Shown one piece after another: positions 12,143-23,875 of a stretch of DNA of 64,000 bases (position 1 is its first letter; each line of letters starts with the position of its first letter). Under the pieces are notes generated by a model. That model worked only from the letters and a program-made list of their open reading frames with translations. It searched no databases and was not told the origin of the DNA. The stretch is from Chloranthus sessilifolius (lineage: Eukaryota; Streptophyta; Magnoliopsida; Chloranthales; Chloranthaceae). Where the stretch lies: the NCBI GenBank assembly GCA_021018995.1, contig CM037598.1, positions 46,019,185 through 46,083,184 of the forward strand. The letters run 5' to 3'. A program made the translations under genes and the position numbers.

Positions 12143-12677
12143 CAGCCTTAAGATTAATCCAAATCCTTAGCTTAGATTAGATCCTTTTACCCTACAGCTC
12201 TGCTTATAGCCAGACGAGGGATTAATGCACTCTGAATTCTTTGTGACACTGTCAGCTCAATCTAATTGCAGCAACACAAAACTCCAAGTTGTTTCTCTCC
12301 ATTTTCTGTTTTTAATTTCACCAAAAATTCCCCTCACTTGTAAGATCTGAACTCTGGATTTAATCTCCATTCATTTATGCATTTAATTGTATTTCCGTAG
12401 TTTAGTTTAAAGTAACAACCCCTTAAAAACTCTCCTCTCTCTTTTGCTATTTTAGTAGTAGGTAGGGTGTCAGATCTGCCTTTGATATGGAGATTTACTT
12501 AATTTTCAGCTCACATTTCCCTGTGGACATACCCTTACCCTTTTTAAAACTTGCAACTACAGGCATTGAATACTTGCAGGTCTGTGTGTCTGCTTGCCTT
12601 GGTGTGTGCAACCAATAGATCCTTTAATTGTGTGATTTTAAACCCCTTTTTGAACACAAGGTAAGTGGCGAACAACA

Positions 12678-14533
12678 CACACACTCTCTCTCTCTCCATT
12701 TCACAATCTTTGTCTCACTCTTTCTCTCTCCCTCCCTTTCGCTATCTCTATCACTCTCACTCTCACTCTCGCCCTCGTTAGAGAAATAGAGCAAGCACAA
12801 CTGTGAGCGAGAGGGAGAGAGGGAGAGAGAGAGAGAGAGGGAGGGTGGGAGGGAGAGAGAGAGAGAGAGGGAGGGTGGGAGGGAGAGAGAGGAGAGCGAG
12901 AGGGAGTGAGAGCAAACAAGATCGAAAGAGAGAGAGTGCAAGGGAGAGAGAGGGCCAGAGCGAGAGGGTGAGAGTGAGTGTGGGTGAGAGAGTATCACAC
13001 TCTTGCTCATCCTCGCTCTCTCACTCTTTCTCACACTCGCTCTCTCTTACTATTGCACACTCTCACTCATGCTTTCTCTCCCTCGCTCCCTCTCTCCCTC
13101 GCTCTCACTCTCGCTCCCTCTCTCCCTCATTCTCTCTCTCTCTCTCCCAATCTCTCTCCCTCTCTCTCTCTCTCCCCCTCTTGCTGTCTCCATCACTCTC
13201 TCTCCCATCCTTTCACTCTCCCTCTCATTCTCATTCTCACACTCATTAGAGAATGAGTACGAGAGCGAGAGGTGAAGGGGGGGACGAGAAAGAGAGAGAG
13301 GGAGAGATAAAGAGGAGAGAGAGAGAGAAAAAGAGGGAGTGAGAGGGAGTGGCAGAGAGTGAGAAGGAGAGATCAAGAGAGAGTAAGTGTGAAAGAGAGA
13401 GTGACAGAGGAAGAGTGAGTGTGAGTGAGAGAGTGTCGAGCTCTTGCTTGCACTCTCATGCTCGCTCTCTCACACTCTCTTTCTATCTCTCATGATCTCT
13501 CTCTCATGCTTTCTCTCTCTCGCTCTCCCTCTCACTGTCTCTCTTGCTTTCACACTTGTTAGAGAACAAGAGTAAGAGCGAGTTAGAGCGAGAGGGAAAG
13601 GGGGGAAAGAGGGGGAGAGAGGATGAAAAGGAGAGAAAAGCGAGAGAGAGAGATAGAGAGAGAGCAAGGAAAGAGAGAGAGAGTGAGAGAGAGAGAGGTG
13701 TGAGAAGGAGTGAGTGAGAGAGGGAGAGTGAGAGGGTCTGAGTGAGTCTGTGAGAGAGATTATCTCATTCTCGCTTGCTCTCTCTCACACACTTTCTATC
13801 TCTCTCCCCCTCTCTCAATCTCTCTTACTCTTTACCTCTCTTTCTCTCTCTCCCTTTATTTCACTCTCCCTCTCACTCTCATTCTCGCACTCACTAGAGA
13901 ACAAGTGCGAGAGCTAGAGAGGGAGGGGGAGGGAGACAGGGAGAGAGAGAGATCGAGAGGGGGGGAGAAAGAGAGAGAGGGAGGGATAGAGAGAGGAAAA
14001 GAGACAAAGGATAGAGAGAGAGGGATAGCGAGAGGGAATGAGAGCAAAAGAGAGAGAGAGAGAGACCAACAACAAAAGAGAGAGAGAGAGCGAGAGAGTG
14101 AGAGTGAGTAACAATGAAAGAGAGTGAACGAGAGAGGGCCAGAGCGAGAGGGCGAGAGTAATCAAGAGAAAAAGAGAGAGCGAGAGTGAGCAAGAGAGAA
14201 AGAGAGAGAGAGAGGGAGAGTGAGAGGGCTAGACCGTGAGGGTGAGAGCGAGTGTCAGCGAGAGAGTGTCATGCTCTCGCTCACTCTTTCTCACACTCGC
14301 TCTCTCTCATTCTCTCTTATGGTCGCCCCTCCCTCTCATGCTCTCACTCCCTCTCTCTCATGCTCTCTCTCCCCCTCTCCCCCTCTAGTGGTCTCTCTCT
14401 GGTTCTATCTCTCTCCCTCTCTCTCCCTCGCTTTCCCTCTCCCAATCAATCTTGCCCTTACACTCACTAGAGAGCGAGACCGAATGTGAGCAAGGAGAGG
14501 GGGAGAGAGAGAGAGAGGGAGAGAGTGGGAGAG
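12678..14533. repeat. CT/GA satellite, segment 1
   Basis: Alternating blocks of nearly pure pyrimidine and nearly pure purine. Each pyrimidine-to-purine switch carries a hinge like CACTCNNTAGAGAA (12779, 13247, near 13557, 13895), and purine-to-pyrimidine switches carry GAGAGTGTC-like hinges (near 12986, 13430, 14264). Neighbouring blocks are therefore imperfect inverted repeats. A purine 34-bp unit is doubled near 12830-12890. Reading frames across it give only Ser/Leu/Pro/His or Arg/Glu repeats and are not genes. Confidence 0.9.
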
Positions 14534-17353
14534 TGTTATTCATTAAAAAGTATTACTTTTCACCTTTTAACCTAGCCTTTCTTGAACCTTGAAGTTGACT
14601 AATAACTCTTATTTAGATGGTTTTATAGATTAGTAATAGGTTGTGCAGCTTAACACAAAGTCCATGCCTTTGGTGTTAAGAAGAGAGAGAATTCAAGCCA
14701 AGGATGCCAGCTGAGCCAAAGATTGATGGATCACTATGGTGGTACACACAATGGTGACTATTTTACATGTCATGATGGACCAAGGAAGTCTAACAGATGA
14801 AAGAAGTATAGATGAGAGTGAAGGAAGCTGTAACAGAAGTATGTGTATAGCAGCAGAGAAACAAATGACTTATCTCGCACAGTTGAGGTGCTACCTCACA
14901 CTGTTCAAATTCACTAGCAAAGTCTTCTCGAGCGGATGTTACATGCAGCACACTAGAGCTCGTGAAGAAGTCACATAGCTCAGTGAAGGGATTATCACAG
15001 AGCAGTTTCTCGCACAGCAGTCGCGTACTTTAGCTACAATCAACACTTAAAGAACTTATGGAGCTCTCGTGCACTAAGCCTTCAGAAATACAGCTCATGA
15101 AACTCTCATGAGGATCAAGGCTTATATTAACTACGTGCACTATCTCACGAGGCTAATCTTCACAAAGAACAACAACTAACTCATGAGGTTCTCTCATGGC
15201 TATGGAGGAGAGAGAGCTCCAGAAGTTCTCTTGCGCCCCTAGAAGCTTAACCTTGTACTGAGCGAGATGTGCTATCCACTTGACAAGAAATTGAGTGAGA
15301 TGTAAAGGCATCTGTGTGAGTACCTCGTGACAGGAAATTCTGAAGCCCTACTGCACCAGTGCATTCAAAGTCAGAGCAGTCGTGCGATAACGCGAAGTCC
15401 ACCTGCACGGGTGAGCAAACCTTCCAAGCTAATTCTTACCTCGTGAGGACTCTATAAGATGCGCGAAGAAACTACAGAGAAAAAAAGCAATTGCGCAATA
15501 AGCTTAAATCATTCCGCATGAGAAAGCAACATTTAAAGCCAAATTTGACCTTATGAGTACTCTACAAGCCACACGAGAGAATTAATGTGCAGAAGCCAGC
15601 CTCGCGAAGCTCGGGATCTCCACTTCTTAGTCTTAACTCAAGGACCTTTTAGGGATTTCCTCAGGTCTAGGGTACACATCCTGAGGCCTTGATCTTGAGG
15701 CACACATCCCAAGGCATCTAAGGGTTGTAATAGTGCTACATTTGCTAGAAAAATTAGGGTTTACTCTTTTGCTGGCTAAGGCATTAGGACTGAGTATATA
15801 AGCTGACTTGTAACTTAGAATAGTATCTCTCCTTCAACTTCTGTCTGTGGTGAGCTCGAGCAGGCTAGGGTTAGGGTTTGGTCACTTCTTTTTCCCATTT
15901 TTCTTCTCCCTTAGCCCAGCACTTGCTAGCTAAATCCTCTATAAGCAATTAGGTATAGTTTCATTTAGTTTTGTAATGGGTCTTATAATCTTTGTAATTT
16001 TGTGAGAGCTGTTGTGCACAAGGCTGCTGCCTTGAGAAATTGCATTGTAGGTAATTTTGATCAATGGAATTTGTACTTTAAATGTTCATTCAATCTATTA
16101 TTTTACTATTTGCCCGTAGTTTTGTTCAAGCTATAGTATGCATTTAGGATTTGAGCTGATTGAAAGGCCCATAGAAGCTTGAGCTTGTAGCCCTGAGACC
16201 ATGGTGGCAGTAGGAATTTACATGTTCCATCTCATTATCTGTGGGTAAGGCAGCCTCTGTCGATAACCTATGACCATTTAAGTGGACAGACTATAGCCTT
16301 AGGGTAGGTCTTGGTCACAGATTTGAGAAGGATTCCTCTCCTCTGCACTTGAGCTTGTAGCCATGTGAGAGATTGTTATAGGAACAGGTTCCCCTCTATT
16401 TTACTTGACCAATATCAGATGTTAAATCTGATTTCTCTGTAGTGATTGTATACTTGTGAGCTGAGTCATTGCAGGCCTATTGTAGCAATGACCAGCTGAA
16501 TCTAAATCCTCATTCAGCCTGAGATACCTTATGGTTTTCACCTGGTTTTCAAAGTCTGTTTGCTGCTATGAATGCCTGCCAGATCTGTAACAGATCTGGG
16601 GAGCTTGTAGCCATGCAAACATAGTGTCTGCAATAGTATTCATGGCTTGATTTAATTCATTGGATGGAGGAAATCTATTGGATAGTCTGTGACTCTTTAA
16701 GTGGACATATTGTAGCCTTGAGATTAGTCCACTCCTTTAGATTAGGTTAGTTTTCTGATTTAATCAATGGGATTTGACAAACTCTATTGGATAGTCTGTG
16801 ACCATTTAAGTGGATAGAGTATAGCCTTAAGAACAGTCTAAATGGAATGGGTTGAGTTGGATTCTTCTTCCTTGCTAAGGTTTTTGATAGCACATCAACA
16901 AGGATTTGCTGCAGAGACAACCCTAAATCTGAGTTACATAACTGAATTATCTTTAGCTAAAACTACTTACTTCCTATCCTTTTATCTTTATTTTAATACA
17001 CACCATCACCACCTTCTTCATAACCCTTTCTTTAGGATAGGACTGCACTTTATTTCTCTTCTTTTAGTGTTAATTTAGTGTAGCTGTGGCACCCAAATTC
17101 CTTTCTTTAGGATTGTCAGATCTGTAGCCAGATCTGGAGGCCTACTATTACAGCCCATTTTAGGTTTTAGATCATTATCTTTGTGGGATAAACTTTTACT
17201 TACTTAAAACTTGCTGCAATAGCCCTGTATCTTGTAGGCTGTGTGTACTTTAGGTTAATATTTTTATAGCCATTTCACTCCACCTTTGTATTCTGATTTT
17301 TACCTTCTCATATCACTTTAAATTAACATCTGGTACACACCACAGAACCAACA
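14534..17353 (+). repeat. 5' LTR of element C
   Basis: It runs from TGTTATTCATT to ACCAACA, 2820 bp. It contains degenerate CTCGCGAG words in U3 (about 14872-15610), TATATAA at 15795-15801, three related stem-loop segments (near 16262, 16682 and 16791-16822, all partly decayed), several GCTTGTAGCC words and the conserved U5 end (AAACTTGCTGCAATAGCC ... CTTGTAGG) near 17208-17250. It pairs with 39938-42743. Confidence 0.92.
14872..15610 (+). promoter_or_regulatory. U3 array of CTCGCGAG-like words, LTR C1
   Basis: Many CTCGTGAGG, CTCACGAGG, CTCATGAGG and CTCGCGC words lie upstream of TATATAA at 15795. Most look like C-to-T or G-to-A decay of the CGCG centre, as expected for methylated CpG. The less decayed version of the word is in the pre-ORF3 region at 19488-19995. 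Confidence 0.62.
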
Positions 17354-17359
17354 AGTTTT

Positions 17360-17377
17360 TGGCACTATTGCCAGGGA
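17360..17377 (+). other. Primer binding site of element C (tRNA-Asp type, decayed)
   Basis: TGGCACTATTGCCAGGGA lies six bases after the LTR end. Compared with the intact site of element D it differs at four positions, all C-to-T or G-to-A and all at former CpG sites. Confidence 0.82.
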
Positions 17378-17692
17378 CATTGATCCTTTTAGTAGACCTG
17401 AGTTATACTATATTTTAGTTTAGAAAATTCTTTGTAGCTGTGCCTTAAATAGAATAAAAAATACTACTGATTTTTTTAGAATTTTATAGAATTGGACAAC
17501 AACAGTAGGGAAAAGCTAAAGTTGCAGCTGAAGTTTAGCTAGCTTTGTTTGCACTTCTTTTACCCTAAAACTCAGTCTCTTAATGTTGAATTCTCTGTTA
17601 TTAGTTTAGTTGTAAATCTGTTTAGTTGTTACTTTAGTTTTAAAATTTTTTGTGTGATGTGAGTATTTTCTTAACCTGCTGAATTTGTGTGT
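17378..17692 (+). other. Element C leader between PBS and gag
   Basis: AT-rich untranslated leader of about 315 bp between the primer binding site and the gag start. I see no ORF and no clear motif in it. Confidence 0.5.
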
Positions 17693-18606
17693 ATGCTTGG
17701 AAGAAGGTCCCTTAACCCTGAGTTGGAACCTCCAAATCCTAAGGTTGAAAGGGTCCTTAGACCAAGAAACATCACACAAGGCCTTACTATTGAAACTGAG
17801 CTAGCTGTCATGGCTGAGAGGCAAAGAACACTAAAGGAATACAATGCACCTGGAGATTACACATCTCCCTTTTGCATACAATTCCCTTCAGTTGAGGGAA
17901 ACTATGAAATCAAGTCCTCCACCATTAACATGCTGTCATCTTTCCATGAGCTTAGTAAGGAAGATCCATACAATCACATTGACCAATTTTTTGTACTTTG
18001 CACCACTTTCAATATTACTGGCTTAGGACCTCAAGCTACCAAACTGAGGCTTTTTTCCTTTTTTCTTAAAGGACAAAGCCAACAACTGGCTCTCTAAGCA
18101 CCCAACAAATATCATTCAGACATGGAGTAACCTCCAAAGCCTATTTCTGGCAAAATTCTTTCTCATGAATAAAATCAGTCAGATGAGGACAAATATTTTG
18201 TCATTTACTCAGTCCTCAACTGAGGATTTTTATGAGGCATGAGAGAGATTTCAAGAGATGTTAAAATAATGGCCCCACCATCAAATTCTACAGTGGCAAC
18301 TGGTGTAAGTCTTTTATCAAGGAATTAATTCTAAGAGTAGGGATATGGTGGATGCCTCATGTGGTAGTAGTTACCTCCATAAGACAGCTGATGAGGCTCG
18401 GGAGTTGTTTAACATCATAGGGGAAAATTTCATGCAGCAGGAGTCACTGTCTCGCAATGACAGTCAGACCCCTGCTAAATTGGTGAAAGAGTTCACCCCT
18501 AGAGGTGGAATGTATGAAGTTATGGTGCAAAGTAATTTGGAAAGGAAGGTGAATAATCTGAGTTTGAAGTTTGACAAATTGATGAATGTGATGCAGCCTC
18601 GGATGG
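17693..18606 (+). pseudogene. Element C gag (N-terminal and central part, broken)
   Basis: Gag forms the particle. ATG 17693 opens MLGRRSLNPELEPPNPKVER, matching the MFGR(R/W)TL starts of the other gags. The conserved NYEIKSSTINMLSSFHELSKEDPYNHIDQF block follows near 17900-17990. A frameshift near 18056 and stops in place of sense codons near 18241, 18267 and 18305 break it, and 18345-18606 is open again (SSYLHKTADEARELFNIIGENF). It ends at a deletion junction just before the zinc-knuckle region and continues in frame into integrase. Confidence 0.82.
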
Positions 18607-19102
18607 TTGCTTATAAGACCCCTATTGGCATGTCCCCCTTTAGGCTAGTTTATGGCAAGGGCAGCCACCTACCAGTAGAGTTAGAGCACAGAGCCTATTA
18701 GCCTATCAAAATACTGAATTTTGATCTAACTACTGCTAGTTCTCACAGGAAATAGCAACTAGCAGAGCTTGATGAGCTGAGGCTGGAAGCCTATTCAAAT
18801 GCTAGAATATACAAGGAGAAATCAAAGGCATTCTTTGACAAGAAGCTAATGAGGAAGAGTTCAATGTTGGTACTAAGGTTTTGCTTTTCAACTCCAAACT
18901 AAATTTTTTTCCAGGGAAGTTAAAATCCAAATGGGATGGGCCTTACACTGTCATTCATGCCTCCCCATCTGGTGCTGTGGAGATCTTGGATCCTATGTCT
19001 GGGAAGATCATGAAAGTGAATGGTCAAAGGCTAAAAATTTGTGTAGAACATTTAGTGGAGCCTCCTCAGAACATTCACCAACATGAACCTCCCACTGCTT
19101 AG
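18607..19102 (+). pseudogene. Element C integrase C-terminal remnant fused to gag
   Basis: Immediately after the gag part the frame reads [17 protein letters not shown], the segment after the catalytic Glu of integrase, then the C-terminal LLFNSKLNFFPGKLKSKWDGPYTV domain to the stop at 19100-19102. Stops near 18700 and 18754 and a frameshift near 18855 break it. The catalytic D, D and E are all missing. TTGC at 18607-18610 is shared by the gag and integrase sides, suggesting microhomology-mediated deletion of about 3 kb. Confidence 0.85.
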
Positions 19103-20387
19103 TGATACACTGCTTTGTAAAATGTGTATCATATGTGTTGAAAATTTTGTCTTGTTTTGTGTTGCTTAGAAATCTGTCAATTACTGCTTTTAGTGTGATG
19201 ATGATTTGCTTGTTTCTTTTTTTTTTTCTGTTTTGAGTACATGTGCATATTTGTCATCTGAATTTGATGTGAATGTTTGTTGCTGCATGATTGAGGTGCT
19301 GTCATGATAAATGTCAAGAATCTGATTTAATTAAAATTTTCTTTAGCATTCTGAATTCTTGAGGTACATATGTTGATAATGGGCACTGAGATCATCATGA
19401 TGAAATGGATGAACAGGGAAGAAATGACGTGAATATCAATTAAAATGCACAGCTCAATGTGAAAGCACTGGCAGAGAATGAGTTTTGACTTGTCGCGAGG
19501 CTCAAAGGCCTCAATTTCACACTCGTGAGTCAATGTTAAGCTTTCTCGCGGGGCTCTGAAATGGCCTCTGTTGCATAGCGAGAGCCTTGCGGGCTAAAAC
19601 ATATGAAGAATACTTGCATATGAGCCTCGCAAGGCTCTCTTCTCCATGACATCAAGCTGCATAAAAATCATAAGTCATCTTCTTTGTATCGCACGAGAGC
19701 TTCACGAGCAGAAGTGCTTATTGAAGCCTATTATTGAGCCTCGCGAGGCTCTAGCTTAGCAGTAATATGGAACTGCGCGAAGAACAAAATTCACACATTT
19801 TAAGCCTCTCGAGGCCTTGCTACTCTAGTGGCGCGAGGGATGCAAAATTGTCTCGCACGCTAAGGCCCAGATTCAGCTCCATGAAGTGAGCTCGCGAGGC
19901 TCTATTCTTCTTTACGACAGTACTTCTCGCAAGGTTGGATGTTAAGTGCGTGAGAAGTCTACCTCGCGAGTACCTGGCGACAGCCATTCGAGGGACGGGA
20001 TGAGCCTTATAAACCCTATGATTTCTTCATTTTCTCCATTCTATCCCTTGCCCTAACTTCCATTACACAAACACTGAGCTCCCTACTTTCTTCTTTCTTC
20101 TCTACAACCTACCCCACTCCACCTCAGATAGTTTACTCCTACCATTTTACTCCCCATCACCTCCTGGTCACTTTGAACTCGATTGGGGGATATTTAGACC
20201 TTTGTGCAACGTGTGAGGTGGAACCCTAGCTTCAATTTAGTAAGATTTCTGACTCTCTCTCTATGTTGGGTTGCTTAGATATTAATTTGGTGTTAAGTAG
20301 AGAGGAATTTAGGTACTTTTGTATTTGTGAAGAGTGTATTACACAAGCAGAAAGTTTAAAGCCCTAATTTTGAAGGATTGAGTAACC
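19103..20387 (+). promoter_or_regulatory. Element C intergenic palindrome array and putative ORF3 promoter
   Basis: From about 19488 to 19995 there are more than a dozen CTCGCGAG-type words, including the perfect 16-nt palindrome GAGCCTCGCGAGGCTC at 19736-19751 and close copies near 19495, 19625, 19813, 19890 and 19962. TATAAA follows at 20008-20013, about 380 bp before the ORF3 ATG. The array word is that of the C-family LTR and unlike that of A/B or D/E. Confidence 0.62.
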
Positions 20388-23091
20388 ATGGCCAAAAGTT
20401 CAAAGTTCATAGACACATTGGCCACCATGCTTAACCCTCCACACACTGGCAGCCCCGAGGCAACTCGTAAATCAGTGAGAATTGTAGAGGCCTCCATTGT
20501 GGAGACCTTTGAGGTACCTACACCCACTATTGAGCCCTAAGTGGAGAAACCAATTGAGAGGAGGGCAGCCCCAGTGAAGAAGGGCAAGGTTGTGGCCTCT
20601 GATGCCCAAGCTAAAAGGAAATCTGCTCCTATGAAGAGGGCCAGAGAGCACCCAGTTGCCAAAGGCCCTGAAAAATCTAAAAAGAAATAGAAAAAGGGCA
20701 AAGAAGTGGCCCAAGAGGTCCTTGAGGTTACAGCTGAAGAGGAGGAGGATACTGAATACCTTAGAACCCCCTTTGAATGGGTGGCTGCCATTAAGCTGGA
20801 GGCAGAGACAATTTTTGATAAAGTTTTCTTTAAGGAGTTATCAGAGACATTTGCCTCCATGGAGTAGCTAACCAAGGCAACTCTACTGCACCTATTGAGG
20901 CCTCAAATGCAGCTAGTCTTCCCTAGACTAGTGTAGCTATTCTACCAAAATATCAGAGTAAAGACTGTGGATGATGGGAACCCAACATTGCTGGTGTTAA
21001 TGGACAAGTTTGAGATGCTGTTTAATCAGACAGCCATAGTTAAAATACTATGGATACCAGCAAAGTATAGCCTAGAGTGTGGCTTGGGCCCTCCTTTGAC
21101 AGCCACAATCGAAGAAATTGCTAAGGAGTTGACTGGGGGGATCACAGTCTCTAAGCTGTCTATTAGGAAGAGAGATCTGCCCTTAAATATGAGGTTTATG
21201 GATAGGATACTTAGGAAGAATGTGTATTACTCTGGCCATAAGCAGGAGAGGAGGTCGCCCATTGCTGATGCACTCTTCTCCTTCCACAAGAACCACTACT
21301 TGGATGTTGCCAAGTTAATCTTTGAGGGGATGAAGGATATTCACGAGAAGGTGAAGACTAAGAAGAAACCTCACCCACTCTCCAACTGCAGGCTTATTAT
21401 AGCCTTGTTGAAGCTTAGAGGATACCCATTCAGATGATGAGGTGACTAGTGCCCTGGCCCCCAGAAAATATGGAAAGAAACAATGGGGATTAGTGGTACT
21501 TTGATTGAGAAGAAGAAGATGAAGAAGGCAAACCTACTAGTTTCAGCAGCCCCCACTATTCAAGAAGCAGCTGCTACTGCTACTGCTGTTGTTATTACTG
21601 CTACCTTAGCAGCCCCCCCTCTGTAGCTACTACTTCAATTTCTGCTATGCCAACCAACCCTTCCATTTATATCCCCATCCCTGAGGCAGCCAGCTCTAGT
21701 GTGCTAGCCACAACCACCATACCCATAACCACATCCTCACCTGTAGCTACACCCACAACCCCTGCACCTACTTACCTAGCCCACCACCCTAGCCCACCTG
21801 TGAAAATTCCCTATAAAAAGAAAAAAAAATTAATAAAAGCCCCCATTAAGAGCCAACCCACCTATATCTCCCAAACCATCCCAATTCCTAAAACCACAAC
21901 TATCCTAGACCCAACCATTGACCTACCACCACCCTCAACAGCCCAAGCCTCTGAACCGGAGTCTCCCATCCTTGAAATCCCTCATAGCTTTCTAGCTACC
22001 TCACATCAGCCCATTGAAACATCCACACCTTTTCAACTTGAGTTCCCTGAACCCTGGGGCCTATCCATTCCTTTCTCTCCTCCTCATGAATAAGACCCCT
22101 TTACAGGAGAGGGATATTTAGCTATGATGTCCTCTATCATAGAGGATATCAACTATGAGTTCACCCCTCTACCAGACTCACCTCACCCTCCCTATTTCAT
22201 CCCTCTTCATGTTTCTCCACAACCCCATCAATTTGGCCCTATCCACACCACCACCTTCCAACATGCACCCACTTCCCTATTTCAACCTATCCCACCCATC
22301 CAACCCACTGCACCTATAACCCCTGACCCCCTACTCCAAATCCTCAACCTATTACTCTTCCTTCAATCCCAAGTGTTGGCCAACTCCCAAACCCAATCAT
22401 CCATTGAGGCCAACCTTCAAGCCACGACCTCCACCCTCCAAAACCAGGCCTCAAGCCAAACTAGCTTACAACCCATCCAACCCAAATAGACCCAGACCCT
22501 GAATTGGAATTCCCTCAGCCCACTCCCTCTATTTCCATCCCACCCATGCCATCATCCATCCCTTCTCCCTTGCTGGTTGGCCCTTCTTTAAGTGATGAGC
22601 AGCCCATCCTGCTTGCCTCATCCTTTTGTATAAGTCTATACTCCACTCTCCTCCATGCCATGTAAAATAACCCATACCTGAAAAAGGATGTCATTAAAGG
22701 CATGACTGCCATCAGAACCTCCATCCGGCAGCCCTATGATGAGAAGATAAGTCGAATGGAGCTGGATCACAGGATTCAATTGCTGGGAATATCAAAGGGG
22801 TGGGGTAGAATTTTTATTTAATATGAAGCTCAAAAGCATACTGCTGCAATTGAGAAGCTGAGAGTAGATGGCCTTGAAAAAAGGTTAGCTGCCTCCAAAG
22901 AGGTCACAAAACCTACCAGAGAACTCTATGAAAGTAGAGTTTTGCTTGCTGAAAAGAAGGCAAAAATCCTTAAAAGGAGAGTTGCTGAACTAACTGAAAG
23001 AGATCCTATACAAGCAGCTGAGACTGCCCCTCGTACTAGTTCAACTACTGCTACTATGGAGAAAGAGAAAGAAAAAGGAAAAGGACTCTAA
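20388..23091 (+). pseudogene. Element C ORF3 (plant-transposon-protein domain), broken
   Basis: ATG 20388 opens a basic N-terminal part (KKGKVVASDAQAKRKSAPMKRAR). The plant-transposon-protein-like domain follows (about 20940-21430, RKRDLPLNMRFMDRILRKNVYYSGHKQERR), then a Pro/Thr-rich linker (21640-22560), then a coiled-coil part (22700-23040) ending at TAA 23089-23091. Stops at about 20538, 20688, 20865 and 20934 and frameshifts near 21425, 21600 and 22490 disable it. Domain order is the same as in A and D. No membrane segment is seen. Confidence 0.76.
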
Positions 23092-23870
23092 GTCAAGATT
23101 GAGTGAACAAAAAATTAGGATATTTAGATATGCACCTGTACTTAGATAGGATGTCTTTGCATAATTTTTGTGTAGTTCTTTTCCCTTACATTGTATAAAT
23201 TTTTGTGTATATATGAAATTTCTCTTTGTTATATTTTGTTTGGTTTACTTTTTGTCTTTATATTTGTTAGTTTGTTTTAGTTGTTTGTGTGTGCCTTGTT
23301 TTATGCTTTTACTTACTTTATTTTGTGTCTGATTTTATGTATGATCCCCGCTGCACATGCCCTTTCATCTTTGAATCAGTGGGGACACTGCTCCTCATAG
23401 GTTTGGGGGTGTGGCAGGGGTTGCCAATGATATAGTTAACCTAAGTACAATAGAATCAAGTGAGTAAGATAGATATAGAGCTGTGACCACCTAAGAAACT
23501 CTAACAATGAGAAAATGTAAACATTTTTGTAGACATCTAGGCATTAAAAACATTTAAATTTTAATATTTTCATGAGGTGAACACCAAAAAAACTCACTTG
23601 TGTCAGTACTTAGTAAACCATTAAAGAGATAAAAAGGTAAGGACATGCCTAAGAGTTCAAAGGAAGACCATACCTAGTGAGATTTGGGCCTAAATTATTA
23701 TTATTTTTCTCTTTGAGGAGTGTCTTAGGTAATTCTTTTTGCTCTAAGGACTGGCTGAGTCAGTGTCCTTACTAGAAGTTAGGCATCTCCAAGTTGAAAT
23801 AACTGACAGTATCCATGACATTTAGGAAAGGATCAAGGCCTTCTCTTGGACAGTTTGAGCTTAAACATAC
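23092..23870 (+). other. Element C 3' noncoding module, part 1
   Basis: No gene is seen. It contains the internal polypurine-like tract and the CCTAGTGAGATTTGGGCCT and CTCTAAGGACT blocks shared with A and D. It is interrupted by element B and resumes at 38741. Confidence 0.68.
23399..23416 (+). other. Internal polypurine-tract-like sequence of element C
   Basis: AGGTTTGGGGGTGTGGCA is identical in its first 13 bases to the 3' polypurine tract at 39926-39937 and its flank. With element B removed the two are about 1.66 kb apart. Confidence 0.62.
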
Positions 23871-23875
23871 CAAAC
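23871..23875. other. Target site duplication of element B, left copy
   Basis: CAAAC here and again at 38736-38740, flanking the element B LTRs exactly. This fixes both ends of B and shows it inserted after C. Confidence 0.9.

Larger units (their letters stand above)
1..12677 (+). mobile_element. Element A: Athila-type Ty3/gypsy retrotransposon, decayed, left end outside window
   Basis: The order is 5' LTR (1-1939, first ~75 bp missing by comparison with the 3' copy), RT, RNase H, integrase, palindrome array, ORF3, 3' noncoding module, polypurine tract, 3' LTR (10704-12677). PBS, gag and protease are absent: sequence just after the 5' LTR already matches the protease-RT linker of elements B and D. 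The 5' LTR resembles the LTRs of element B far more than its own 3' LTR, so this locus is probably a recombinant. Its right end abuts the CT/GA satellite exactly. The target duplication cannot be checked because the left flank is outside the window. Confidence 0.9.
10704..12677 (+). repeat. 3' LTR of element A
   Basis: It runs from TATTAATC (the usual TG start mutated to TA) after the polypurine tract to GAACAACA, beyond which the satellite begins. It is about 1974 bp. U3 has CCTATCGA words at 10936-11372 including the perfect CCTATCGATAGG at 11150-11161; TATA at 11636-11642; one stem-loop at 12113-12142; conserved U5 end near 12525-12585. It differs from 1-1939 by many substitutions and indels and has one stem-loop, not two. 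Confidence 0.88.

Noticed and set aside
12624-14489. Many open frames in the CT/GA satellite, rich in Ser/Leu or Arg/Glu
   Set aside because: They follow automatically from CT and GA runs, overlap on both strands in all frames, and show no domain or start context.
20472-20875. Antisense frames over the ORF3 N-terminus of element C
   Set aside because: Shadows of the Lys/Glu-rich sense strand; no similarity to a known family that I recognise.
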